A stretch of DNA of 64,000 bases. Source: CAYMCQ01 sp964389025 (GTDB taxonomy: Bacteria > Verrucomicrobiota > Verrucomicrobiia > Limisphaerales > CAYMCQ01). Below the pieces are notes generated by a model. The model did no database searches, was not told where the DNA came from, and worked only from the letters and a program-made list of their open reading frames with translations. Shown here in pieces: positions 43,894-52,163 of the stretch. Both the position numbers and the translations under genes were made by a program. The stretch is from assembly GCA_964389025.1 (NCBI GenBank), contig CAYMCQ010000006.1, positions 1-64,000 on the forward strand, written 5' to 3'. The first letter of the stretch is position 1. Each line of letters begins with the position of its first letter.

Positions 43894-44367
43894 TCAATCC
43901 GGCATTCCCGAACGAAGATAAAACAGCGATGCCCAAAGGCGACCGGTTTCGCCTTTGCTGATGATGTCAGCCGGGGTGCGTCCTTCAAATTCCTCCATCT
44001 CAGTAAGCAACCACGGGCCGATTTCTTCCGGCCTCATCAACTGCTTGAGTTCGTTGAAGACGCTCTGAATTTCACGAAGCTTCGCGGCGTAAACGGGGCT
44101 GCTGGGGTCGCCAGCCTCCCAATTGACGATAGCGCGGTCCGAGGCGTTCATCACGTGGGCAAGTTGATTACGACTCCAGCCCAGAGCGGCTCGCAAGTTG
44201 GCAAGCGTCAGCTTCTCGGACTTCTTGCCGTCCGCAGCGGCTTCCTCGATGGCCGCGTTGATTTCTTGAAGCTTGGCAAAAAGCTTCTCGCGCTCCTTTA
44301 CTAAACCCCGCTTGGCTTGGGACGCTCTGACCGGCCGCTCTTTGACTGCTGCGCTCATGGAATACAT
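43894..44367 (-). CDS. Xre/MbcA/ParS-type antitoxin with DUF2384 toxin-binding region
   Basis: 157 residues (or 154 from Met 44358). Helix-turn-helix at about 55-95 (LTLANLRAALGWSRNQLAHVMNASDRAIVNW) and a C-terminal segment EFEGRTPADIISKGETGRLWASLFY matching the DUF2384 toxin-binding domain. In Xre-RES systems the Xre protein binds and inactivates the RES toxin and represses the operon. Its start overlaps the preceding RES-like gene by 13 nt. Gene order is RES then Xre, opposite to the common order. It may also act on the repeats upstream of jetA. Confidence 0.75.
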   Translation of the reverse strand: MYSMSAAVKERPVRASQAKRGLVKEREKLFAKLQEINAAIEEAAADGKKSEKLTLANLRAALGWSRNQLAHVMNASDRAIVNWEAGDPSSPVYAAKLREIQSVFNELKQLMRPEEIGPWLLTEMEEFEGRTPADIISKGETGRLWASLFYLRSGMPD

Positions 44368-44690
44368 ATCGGCGGGATAATGAAGTATTTCAAGAAGTAT
44401 TTCAATACTATCGGCTTCAACGCCGGAGCACCCAGCGACTCAGGCGGTGTCAGCTTCTGCGGAAAAATGATGATGTTCCTTCCGCCCGGCAGTGCTTGCG
44501 AAGGGGCGATCAGGCCGGAAAAACATACCTCTTTGATTGCCCGGCCAATTGCCTGAGACACAGCTTCGCGCCGGTCCTGAATCGCCCGCCAATGAATTTT
44601 ATCCGTCGCGAGCAGCGGGTTGACAACTGCCGCAATCTCGGCGTCCGTCGTGTCCAAGAGATTCGCGGCTTTGACTTTCACCCAAGCCAT
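44355..44690 (-). CDS. RES-domain toxin, probably N-terminally truncated
   Basis: 111 residues. Residues 35-80 (AIQDRREAVSQAIG, GLIAPSQALPGGRNIIIFPQ) match the C-terminal half of RES domains. The N-terminal half of a RES toxin, with the usual R and E active-site region, is missing; complete members have about 150-220 residues. Residues 85-111 are a hydrophobic tail. RES toxins degrade or modify NAD+. This one is likely inactive. It is coupled to the Xre gene by overlap. Confidence 0.6.
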   Translation of the reverse strand: MAWVKVKAANLLDTTDAEIAAVVNPLLATDKIHWRAIQDRREAVSQAIGRAIKEVCFSGLIAPSQALPGGRNIIIFPQKLTPPESLGAPALKPIVLKYFLKYFIIPPICIP

Positions 44691-44736
44691 AACCTACTCA
44701 TCAGACTGGCAGTCGCGTCCGGCAGTTGCTACCTAA

Positions 44737-45099
44737 GTGAACCAGATGAAGAGCACCAAACCTCGCGACAAACAACTGGGAAAACTCGAACTCAATGAGG
44801 CGTTGAGGCGGCGACGTCTCGACCAAGCCTTGAATATTAAACTGTTCGCTCTCGCCGCCGGCATCTCATACAGCTTGGCCCGCGACCTTTTCCGCCAGCC
44901 TGGTTTTCCTGCCGTCTGCGGCGTCGTTTTCTGGAGCGATTTCGTCGAATGGCGACACGCTCGAACCGGCCTAACGGCCCTTAAGGAGAGCGCTTCTCGG
45001 ACTGCACGCCCAGACGACCGGCCTCAGCCCCAGACCCACTCGTCCCTGCTCAAAGATCTCCCGCCGAAGGCCGCTCGAATCTTGGCCGAGTGCGGCTAA
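44737..45099 (+). CDS. Small helix-turn-helix-like protein
   Basis: 120 residues. A possible HTH at about 22-60 (LNEALRRRRLDQ, FALAAGISYSLARDLFRQ) recalls excisionase/AlpA-type recognisers; the tail is charged and rich in P. It lies divergent to the RES gene (46 nt) among the small genes next to the integrase, so it may help excision of the island. No family match certain. Confidence 0.5.
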   Translation: MNQMKSTKPRDKQLGKLELNEALRRRRLDQALNIKLFALAAGISYSLARDLFRQPGFPAVCGVVFWSDFVEWRHARTGLTALKESASRTARPDDRPQPQTHSSLLKDLPPKAARILAECG

Positions 45100-45261
45100 A
45101 CTCCCGGGCCACGGGTGGATTATCCGCGAAATGTTTCCGCAGAGATAGTATCACAAATCACGCTTCTTGGGGGGAGATACCTGGCACGACACGCTCCGGC
45201 CAATTTCCGTCAACGTGTGTTGTTCCGGCGGCTGCCTCTTGCGAAATGACCCCGAGACGAT

Positions 45262-45471
45262 TCAAGCAGTAACAAGCAACGCATCGAGATCTGGGGCGTA
45301 ATAGCGGCGTTCCATTCTGGTGTTATCACCGAGCTTCAAATATTTCCAACGCACCTTGCCAATGACAGGCTCATTCTGCCATTCGGTCGCTCGCCGGCCC
45401 AGGGTGTCATTGGATACGTCGAGGTATTCTGCTGCGCCTGAAAGTGAGAGCCACATTCCATTCGAGTTCAT
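45262..45471 (-). CDS. Excisionase/MerR-like small DNA-binding protein
   Basis: 69 residues from ATG at 45471, which has GAGGAAA 5 nt upstream. The motif MWLSLSGAAEYLDVSNDTLGR is the winged-helix start of Xis/HTH_17 family proteins, followed by KVRWKYLKLGD and RRYYAPDLDALL. Small proteins of this family act as recombination directionality factors or regulators. The position near the tyrosine recombinase supports an excision role. Confidence 0.6.
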   Translation of the reverse strand: MNSNGMWLSLSGAAEYLDVSNDTLGRRATEWQNEPVIGKVRWKYLKLGDNTRMERRYYAPDLDALLVTA

Positions 45472-45680
45472 TCGTTTCCTCAGTATAAAACACAAAGGGT
45501 CACTTTTCTCCTCGTCGTGAATTTCCCATGGTCTGCATTTGGAGTGTTAAGTTTGCGTCGGATTGCGCGCGGTCGATCACTTCGAGCCTCCACGGCACGC
45601 CTCCATATAATGGATTGTGAGAACAGGTGGTTTCCCGGCTGCTCGGCCGAAATCAACCCACTCAATCGGAATTACACGGC

Positions 45681-46163
45681 ATGCAAAAGTCGCAGAGAGA
45701 AAAAGCCGCGCTTCGGCAACTGAAGACGGAGGAAACTGAACTACAGCTTCGGCTGACCCAGATCAGGAAAGCCCTTGCAGTCTTGGAAGGCACTCGGTCC
45801 GAGCCAACGCCGACGCGACCAGAGTGTCGTGCGGACCTCCTGCGAAAGTACTTGGTCGAACACCCGGAGGGTGTCCGCCTCAAGGACGTTCCAGCCGTGC
45901 TCCATGCAATAGGACATGTGAGCTTTGCGGGCCATCCGACGACGAATTGGCTGTATCAGCTCAAACCGGAAAAGGCTTACTTTGTAATCAAGGACGGAGT
46001 TGTGACTTTGCGCGTGGGATGCAGCAACGGCGCACAAGTCGGTTCTATGGACCTTTTCCAAGTTGCTTTTGATAATAACCCGAAGCCCACCGAACAACCA
46101 CCAGCCAAAGCCCCTATCACTTGTGCTGGCCATGAAGATAACAATCTCACCGATGCAGCGTGA
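45681..46163 (+). CDS. Unknown 160-aa protein with N-terminal coiled coil
   Basis: 160 residues from ATG at 45681 (GGAAT upstream; the longer frame begins at 45627). Residues 5-45 are a strong coiled coil (KAALRQLKTEETELQLRL, RKALAVLE), residues 55-115 a possible winged helix (RADLLRKYLVEHPEGVRLKD, NWLYQLKPEKAYFVIKDG). Tail P/A rich. It may bind DNA. The same small wHTH-like layout occurs in mobile-element proteins; no clear family. Confidence 0.5.
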   Translation: MQKSQREKAALRQLKTEETELQLRLTQIRKALAVLEGTRSEPTPTRPECRADLLRKYLVEHPEGVRLKDVPAVLHAIGHVSFAGHPTTNWLYQLKPEKAYFVIKDGVVTLRVGCSNGAQVGSMDLFQVAFDNNPKPTEQPPAKAPITCAGHEDNNLTDAA

Positions 46164-46350
46164 CCAAAACAGATGGAGCGGCGGCAACAGCAGGCGGCAA
46201 GCACCGCTTCAACAGACTGTGCAACAGGGATTTAGCAGGCTCGTGAATACCGACAATTTGGATACTCACGATTGACATAGGTATGCGATCAAACACGAAT
46301 AGTTTGCCGGAATCGGCATTTTCCGAAGCAAAACCGAGAATTCTGTTACG

Positions 46351-46366
46351 GCGAATACGTATTTGC
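46351..46366. promoter_or_regulatory. Near-perfect palindrome upstream of the integrase gene
   Basis: 16-nt GCGAATACGTATTTGC, palindromic except for one pair (g/t), centred about 40 nt before the integrase start. A TTGACA at 46274-46279 is a possible -35 element but no good -10 follows at 17 nt. A regulator, perhaps the integrase HTH tail, could bind here. The gap 46164-46397 holds no gene. Confidence 0.4.
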
Positions 46367-46397
46367 ATACCAAACAAATTGTTGAGTTCAAGGCGGC

Positions 46398-49300
46398 ATG
46401 GGCCGTCCGCGCCGTATCGCGGCGGCAATAACGGCGGCAATACGCTTTGAATCCCCGGATATGAAACGCAGCGGTCCAGCAAAAGTCCTGTCGCCTGAGG
46501 AACTCACGGACTTGGCTTCCCTCGTCGGCAAGCTCCAGAAATCGGAAGACGCAGTTTCCCGCTATCTGATGAGCCGCCTGACGGATCATACTCGCGAGCT
46601 GCTGGTCGCGAACACGGCCAATGGGTCGGACCAGATATTGCGCCGGGCGCTGGCGAAGGAGTTGTGTGCGATCATCGAGGGTGAATCAATTTTCGAGTCG
46701 GAGCGATTCGCTGCCGTTACCTTGTCGCCAAAAACCCTCAACTGCGTCGGCAGGTCCTTGAATGGGCAGCCGCTGATGCGTTTTAATCGGCTGCTTTTGG
46801 AAGACGCTTACCCGCGCGAAATAGCGCAGCGACTCAACGAAGGGAAAAAGCAGAAGCGGATTTATGTCGGGCGCAACCTGTTTCGCATCGAGGGGGTAAA
46901 GGGCATCTACGCCAAAGTCAAAATCAAAGGCACGACGTATAACCCCCCTCTTGGAACCGAGAACCCGGAGGAAGCGCGGGAAAGGTTCGAACAATGGGTT
47001 GTCAATAAACGGAAATCGCTGAAACAGGTGTGCGCCGGCGAAGGGACGCCCGCCAGTTATGTAGAGGCGTACCTGGCGTCCCGAAACGACGAAGTAGCAC
47101 TTGGCAAGCTGAAGCCACTGACGATTACAAATCTGCGGAAGACTTACCATCGCCTTGGCCTCCACTGGGGAGATTTCACATCAATTTCTTTGGAGAAATT
47201 CTTCCAGCCGAAAACCATCGAAGGAGTTGGGAAATTTCTGCTAACCGAGGCAAGGAACACGTTCCGTCCTACGAAGTCCTTATCACCCGGATCGTACAAC
47301 TCCTTCATGAGTGCCATTTCGTTGCTGCTTGGGTATTTCAAAGACCAAGGCAAGCTCGCAGAGGAGTTGTACCTGCAGCTCAGGAACAAAATCGAATATG
47401 CGAAAGTCCCTCCTCGCCAAATCCAAATGCCGACGGTTGAACAATTGAAACAGATGCGAGCCTATTTATACCAAGTTCGGCAAGGCAAGAGCTACGGCGA
47501 GACCGGAGTGAAGTTCGACGTTTACATGCTCTCAAGCCAGAGGAAGGCGACGGTCAATGCGATGAAGGTGGAACACTTCGATTTTGTCAGAAGTGAGGTT
47601 CTCCTAACCAAGCTTAAGGGCAGGGCGGGACAGCCAACAGAAGAGGTCAGGCCGATGCCGCCGGAGCTTGCCGAGATTGTGCAGCGGTACATCACAGCCC
47701 GCGGTCTTAAACAAGGCGACCCGCTCTGGAAGACACGGAACAACAACAACGCCTTTCAAACCGCAGCAAGGGCTGTTGGACTGGACCGATGGTTCGCTCA
47801 TGCGTGTCGGAAATGGTTTGGCACAACCGCACTCAAGAGGATTAGAGATCCGCTCGCCGTCTCAGACATGATGTGCCATCGAGATGGCGGGAAGACTTTG
47901 TTGAGCGCGTACCGCCAACTTTGCTCCGAGCACCTCCAAGGCGCTGCCAACACGCTCAAATTGTATCCGGGAGCCATCCCCGGCAAAAGTTTGGAGGCCG
48001 CCGCTGCGCAGGCAAAAGCGATGATTGCAAAAATTCTGACTTCGGACGCAGAGCCGGCGGCCAGGGCGCTGGACGCAATTCTTTGGATCGAATCGAAGTT
48101 GGACAGTCGGGACTATGAGGCGTTAACACAATTGCCACGTTTGGGGCAGGAGCATCCAGCGATATACACACAGGCTCCATCGCAGGTAGTCGAAAAACCG
48201 ACCCCGATGATGTTGAAGGAAAACCTGAAGTGCTTGATAGCGCTGAACGGCGTTTATCACAGCGATATTGCTGTCGCAACTGGCATTCCTCGATCCACTG
48301 TCGCGCGGGCCTGCAAGTTCGGCGACTTACAAGCGTGCTTTGTGCCGGCTGTCTGTGGATATTTTGGAGTAAGCCCGCAGCAGTTATTGACAACCGACCT
48401 GACCCGCCCAGCGGATACTTCCGAGGAGTGTCCGCGCAAGTCTGAATCGGCTCAGTTGGTGACCAATAACCAGCCGCCTCCAGCGAAGCACGAAAAAACA
48501 TTTGACGACTTAGTGGTGCAGCACGACCCGGCCGCGATCGCAGAAACAATCGCCCAGAATTTGGCGGGCATGATGTTCGAACGCAATCTGACGGCCAACG
48601 GGCTTGCGATCAAAGCGGGTTTTACCTCGGCACAATGTTACAGAATCCTCAAGAAGCAATCAGTGCCCACGCAGGACACCCTTTCAAAGCTCGCCAAGGC
48701 ATTGGGTGCGACCGAGGTCGAAATACTGGATCCGGAACGAGAGAATACTGCTCCGAATCCATCTCATGTTAAGGCTAATCTGAATGCCATCATCGCGCAC
48801 CACGGACTCGCGAGCAGCACGTACTTTGTGCGGTCTTGCCGCATGGATAGCAAGGCCATGCACGAGGTGCTCGCAACGGGCGACATTTCAGCCTTGCAGG
48901 CGCATCGTATCGTCCAGGCTGAGGGCGAAAACTTTTCAGTACGCCAGTTGGTAATGGAGGATATCACAGCGATGTACCCGCCGGTTCCAGTGATTGATCC
49001 TGTCGTCATCAGCAGGAATCTCAGGAGCATCTGCTGGGAACAGGGCCTGTACCCAGCGGAGATCGCGCGACAGGCCGGCATCTCGCCAATGTCCGCAGTC
49101 GCTTACGCTGAAGGCAGGTCGCGTCGCATTGATCGCAAATTGCTGACGGAGGTCGCGCGAGCACTTGGTATCGGTCTCGCGGAATTGGCAGATCCGGTGC
49201 GACCAGAAGTAACGGTGACGCCATTCTTCAAGACGAATCTCGAACACCTCATCAACTCATCCGGCATGGCACCGACTCCTCTGGGTGAAGCTTGCGGGAT

Positions 49301-49610
49301 AGAATTAAGAGTTCAACGCACGCTATTAGGCGGCACAGACCCTAACCCTCACCAAGTGGCGAAGCTGGCCCGATTTTTTCACGTGTCGCCGCGAGATCTG
49401 CTTATGACGGATCTGCGTGGGTTCCATTCCGCGCCTGACCAGAAGCAAGCACAAAACCGTGATCAGCAAACGGCGCAAGGGTCCGAGAATAACGCCGACG
49501 CGGACGGGCCCGAGTGCCAACACGCGAATCTGCGGAACCAATTTGCTGTTCAGTTGAACGGTGCAGCGGCGCATGACGGACTTGATCTCTCGACCGAGGT
49601 ACCGAGATAA
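46398..49610 (+). CDS. Tyrosine recombinase with five tandem HTH-like modules
   Basis: 1070 residues (AAGGCGG before the ATG; alternative Met at 46461). Core-binding domain about 215-335; catalytic domain about 345-515 with R382 (SSQRKATV), H468-A-C-R471, H494 and nucleophile Y505 (LLSAYRQL), the complete set of tyrosine recombinases. Then, in place of a stop, come five related helix-turn-helix modules at about 605-668, 714-780, 790-856, 868-934 and 942-1006, each with a leading helix, a Xre-like GIPRSTVAR/AGISPMSAV-type turn and a closing D/L-rich segment. Typical integrases have 300-450 residues. It is next to a tRNA-Arg 3' half (49853), so it likely integrates the island there. Confidence 0.85.
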   Translation: MGRPRRIAAAITAAIRFESPDMKRSGPAKVLSPEELTDLASLVGKLQKSEDAVSRYLMSRLTDHTRELLVANTANGSDQILRRALAKELCAIIEGESIFESERFAAVTLSPKTLNCVGRSLNGQPLMRFNRLLLEDAYPREIAQRLNEGKKQKRIYVGRNLFRIEGVKGIYAKVKIKGTTYNPPLGTENPEEARERFEQWVVNKRKSLKQVCAGEGTPASYVEAYLASRNDEVALGKLKPLTITNLRKTYHRLGLHWGDFTSISLEKFFQPKTIEGVGKFLLTEARNTFRPTKSLSPGSYNSFMSAISLLLGYFKDQGKLAEELYLQLRNKIEYAKVPPRQIQMPTVEQLKQMRAYLYQVRQGKSYGETGVKFDVYMLSSQRKATVNAMKVEHFDFVRSEVLLTKLKGRAGQPTEEVRPMPPELAEIVQRYITARGLKQGDPLWKTRNNNNAFQTAARAVGLDRWFAHACRKWFGTTALKRIRDPLAVSDMMCHRDGGKTLLSAYRQLCSEHLQGAANTLKLYPGAIPGKSLEAAAAQAKAMIAKILTSDAEPAARALDAILWIESKLDSRDYEALTQLPRLGQEHPAIYTQAPSQVVEKPTPMMLKENLKCLIALNGVYHSDIAVATGIPRSTVARACKFGDLQACFVPAVCGYFGVSPQQLLTTDLTRPADTSEECPRKSESAQLVTNNQPPPAKHEKTFDDLVVQHDPAAIAETIAQNLAGMMFERNLTANGLAIKAGFTSAQCYRILKKQSVPTQDTLSKLAKALGATEVEILDPERENTAPNPSHVKANLNAIIAHHGLASSTYFVRSCRMDSKAMHEVLATGDISALQAHRIVQAEGENFSVRQLVMEDITAMYPPVPVIDPVVISRNLRSICWEQGLYPAEIARQAGISPMSAVAYAEGRSRRIDRKLLTEVARALGIGLAELADPVRPEVTVTPFFKTNLEHLINSSGMAPTPLGEACGIELRVQRTLLGGTDPNPHQVAKLARFFHVSPRDLLMTDLRGFHSAPDQKQAQNRDQQTAQGSENNADADGPECQHANLRNQFAVQLNGAAAHDGLDLSTEVPR

Positions 49611-49852
49611 ACAATTGAGAAAACCATGATGCAGAGTGAAGAAGCGGGTGCCGTGCGAGTGCCATCAAATGGAAAAACGCCCCATTATTATTCCATTGCG
49701 AGACGTCGCTGCTCGCGAGTGCGATCAGGTGAGAAGTGTAGTCCAAAAGTAGTCCAACGCTTCGCCTCCGCACGAGCCCTGCACTGCAACGCACCCGTTG
49801 ACTTTCTTAGAAAAACCGCGTAAAACCTAATAAAAATAGCGCTTTGGGATAC

Positions 49853-49897
49853 CTTCTAAGCAGAGGGTCGCGTGTTCGACTCACGCCGGGCGCGCCA
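49853..49897 (+). other. 3' half of tRNA-Arg(UCU): attachment site att
   Basis: The sequence starts in the anticodon loop (CTTCTAA, anticodon TCT at 49855-49857), runs through the 3' anticodon strand GCAGA, variable GGGTC, a T-arm with perfect 5-bp stem (GCGTG-TTCGACT-CACGC), acceptor CGGGCGC and G-CCA. The 5' part that should pair (TCTGC, acceptor GCGCCCG) is absent upstream, where GGGATAC stands instead. This half-tRNA is the usual duplicate left by a tyrosine recombinase; the intact gene should be at the other end of the island. The 242 nt between the integrase and this site hold no supported gene. Confidence 0.85.
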
Positions 49898-49942
49898 CTT
49901 TCCATTTACGATTTGCGATTTACGATTTACGATGCCTTCCAC

Positions 49943-50830
49943 GTGCTGAAACTGGAACACCTTGCCGAACTGCTGGAGAAAAACCGCGACGCCGCGAAAG
50001 CGCGCGTGAAAGAATTTTCCATCGGCGGAAAAAAATTTGCGCTCAACTCGCAGCCCGCGATCATGGGCGTGGTCAACCTCTCGCCGGATTCGTGGTATCG
50101 CGAAAGCGTCTGCCTGAGCGCGGAAACTGCGGTTCAGCGCGCGGAAGTTTTGCGGGCGCAGGGCGCGGACATCGTGGACATCGGCGCGGAATCCACGCTG
50201 GCTCACGCGGCACGCGCGGGACAATCAGCGCAGCAAAGCAAACTGCTGCCGGTCATCAAAGCCTTGCGGGCGCGGAAAATTTTGGTGTCTGCCGAAACCT
50301 ACCAACCGTCCGTTGCCCGCGCCTGCCTGAAAGCTGGCGCGAACATTTTGAATCTCACAGGCACGAAGCTGAGTTCGGAAATGCTCCGCATGATTGCAGG
50401 CCATGATGCCGCTGTGATTCTTTGCTACGTGCAGGGAAAGAACGTCCGCGATGTCGGCGACTTCGATTTGTGCGGCGACCCGATCGAGGCAATGCGCGAA
50501 TTTTTTGCCCAGCAGATCGAAATCGCCACCCGCAACGGCGTGGAGAAAATTTTCATAGACCCCGGCCTCGGATTTTACTACCGCAACTTGCAGGACAGCG
50601 CGGTGCGCGTGCGGCATCAGATGAATGTTTTCCTGAACACGTTCCGATTGCGCGAGCTTGGTTTTCCCGTTTGCAACGCTTTGCCGCACGCGTTCGAATA
50701 TTTCGGCGAGGAAGTCCGTTGCGCCGAGCCGTTCTTCGCGGTGCTTGCTGCGCTGGGCAAAACAGATATGTTCCGCACACACGAAGTCCCGCGCATCAAG
50801 GCCGTGCTGGAGACACTGAAGGTGTTTTGA
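49943..50830 (+). CDS. Dihydropteroate synthase-like (pterin-binding) protein
   Basis: 295 residues from a GTG at 49943; the longer frame starts within the tRNA half and a tandem repeat (GATTTAC units, 49904-49934) and is rejected. FolP-like features: IMGVVNLSPDSW near 40, DIVDIGAEST near 78, and a TIM-barrel of strand-helix units to the end. But the MHMQG-type and RPGA motifs of true FolP are changed (CYVQGKN instead), and the Lys of the active site is not evident. It is thus a paralogue or a pterin/methyl-binding relative. First gene of the host chromosome right of the island. Confidence 0.7.
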   Translation: MLKLEHLAELLEKNRDAAKARVKEFSIGGKKFALNSQPAIMGVVNLSPDSWYRESVCLSAETAVQRAEVLRAQGADIVDIGAESTLAHAARAGQSAQQSKLLPVIKALRARKILVSAETYQPSVARACLKAGANILNLTGTKLSSEMLRMIAGHDAAVILCYVQGKNVRDVGDFDLCGDPIEAMREFFAQQIEIATRNGVEKIFIDPGLGFYYRNLQDSAVRVRHQMNVFLNTFRLRELGFPVCNALPHAFEYFGEEVRCAEPFFAVLAALGKTDMFRTHEVPRIKAVLETLKVF

Positions 50831-50880
50831 GCGTGAGCTTCGGAGGGACGAGTTACACGAGTCCCAAATCAAAGATCAAG

Positions 50881-51882
50881 TCAGGGCGTCGTGGAACTCA
50901 GCCCTCCGGATTTGCGGCAAAGAAACACGCCCTCTTCTTCCGACTTCGTGATCCATTGGTTGAGAACTTCGATGCCGTGCACCGCCAGAATACTTTTCGC
51001 GCGCTCTGGCGCGTAGCGATACGAAAAGAAAAGCCGGATCGCTTCGCCAGCTCGAAATCGGAACCGCTCCGAGCCCACCCTGATTTCGCGTGCTCTGGTG
51101 AAATGAAAATTGGCGACGATGCGTTTCAAATTTCGATGAGGATCAATCGTGAAGCGCAATTCGCCGTCGCCGTGCTCGACGCCCAAATCCAGCAGAAACG
51201 TCATCAGCCAGTCACGGGTCAGCGCGTTGTCGTATTGCGGCAGGATTTTTTTCAGGCCGGCATCGTAGTCTCTGCCGGGCGCGAGGTTGGCGCTGAACAG
51301 CAATAAATCTTTCGGTCGCAGCAGCGACGCGAGTTTCGGCAAAATGATTTGCGGCTCGAAGTTCGGAATCATGCCGAAGAAGGTGATGAGGCGATTGGCT
51401 ATCGGCGATTGGCTATCGGCAAAAGCGCCTGAAAGGTCGCGCGCCGTCGCCAGATCGCACGCGCACGGGAAACAATTTTTCTCCGGCACAAATTTCAGCG
51501 CAGCCCGTCTTGCGACCAAAACCATCGGCACGCTCACGTCGCATGGCGTGTAGGAGATTTTCTTTCCGGCGTCGCGTAGCAACTTCAACAGCCGCGCGTC
51601 CTTTTGCCCGCCGCCGCAGCCGAGGCCGATGACGTGGACGGTCGCGGATTGTATATTTTTGGCGGCGGCCTTGAAACTTTGTCTGTAAATCTTCGTGCAA
51701 TCCGGGTCAAGCCGTGCGGGCGAATGCGCTTCATGCAGCGCGAGCCATTTCTGGGTCTGCTTGTGGCTGTCGTAATGGAACTTGTGGTTGATTCGGCGCA
51801 AACGCAGCGATTGGAGCAGGTCGCGCCGGACACTTTCCGGGAACTGGCTTTCGTGAATGATGACGTTGGCCACGGCTGGCAT
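50881..51882 (-). CDS. EgtD-like SAM-dependent methyltransferase
   Basis: 333 residues from the ATG at 51882 (MPAVANV). N-terminal helix block FPESVRRDLLQSLRLRRI, SAM-binding motif I HVIGLGCGGGQKDARLL at about 100-115, and the DLLLFSANLAPGRDYDAG segment match the Methyltransf_33 family, which holds EgtD (histidine N-methyltransferase of ergothioneine synthesis). No egtB is nearby. A duplicated 14-nt repeat (51391-51418) encodes an in-frame SQSPIANR insert at about residues 156-163. It converges with the DHPS-like gene, 50 nt apart. Confidence 0.75.
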   Translation of the reverse strand: MPAVANVIIHESQFPESVRRDLLQSLRLRRINHKFHYDSHKQTQKWLALHEAHSPARLDPDCTKIYRQSFKAAAKNIQSATVHVIGLGCGGGQKDARLLKLLRDAGKKISYTPCDVSVPMVLVARRAALKFVPEKNCFPCACDLATARDLSGAFADSQSPIANRLITFFGMIPNFEPQIILPKLASLLRPKDLLLFSANLAPGRDYDAGLKKILPQYDNALTRDWLMTFLLDLGVEHGDGELRFTIDPHRNLKRIVANFHFTRAREIRVGSERFRFRAGEAIRLFFSYRYAPERAKSILAVHGIEVLNQWITKSEEEGVFLCRKSGGLSSTTP

Positions 51883-51949
51883 GAGTGATTGTTTCGGCGA
51901 AATCCAGCTAGTGTGCAAGCTTTGTTGGACAAAGCCGAACATCTTTCTT

Positions 51950-52082
51950 TAACACCGGGCTTCAGCCCGGTGGAAGAAGCAGCGAAAAGTCCAACCGCTT
52001 CAGCGGTTTTTAGCCGGAGGCAAGCTGCTAAAGCGGCTGGGCATCATGCATTGATCCATCACCGGGCTGAAGCCCGGTGTTA
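51950..52082. repeat. Palindromic REP/BIME-like element
   Basis: Outer arms TAACACCGGGCTTCAGCCCGGTG (51950-51972) and its reverse complement (52060-52082) are exact. Each arm is itself a palindrome CACCGGGCT..AGCCCGGTG. The 87 nt between contain CCGCTTCAGCGG and CTAAAGCGGCTGG, smaller hairpins. This is like paired REP units. It lies between the convergently placed methyltransferase start and the UVR gene. Confidence 0.7.
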
Positions 52083-52163
52083 ATGAGAGGTCAATAGCTC
52101 AGAAATTTTTCTACGAATTTTTTCCTCGCGTTGACTTTTCAGAACCGCAATTGATATTCGCAT

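Noticed and set aside
49844..50830. DHPS-like protein starting at 49844
   Set aside because: That start lies in front of the tRNA half; the first ~33 residues would be translated tRNA and tandem repeat.
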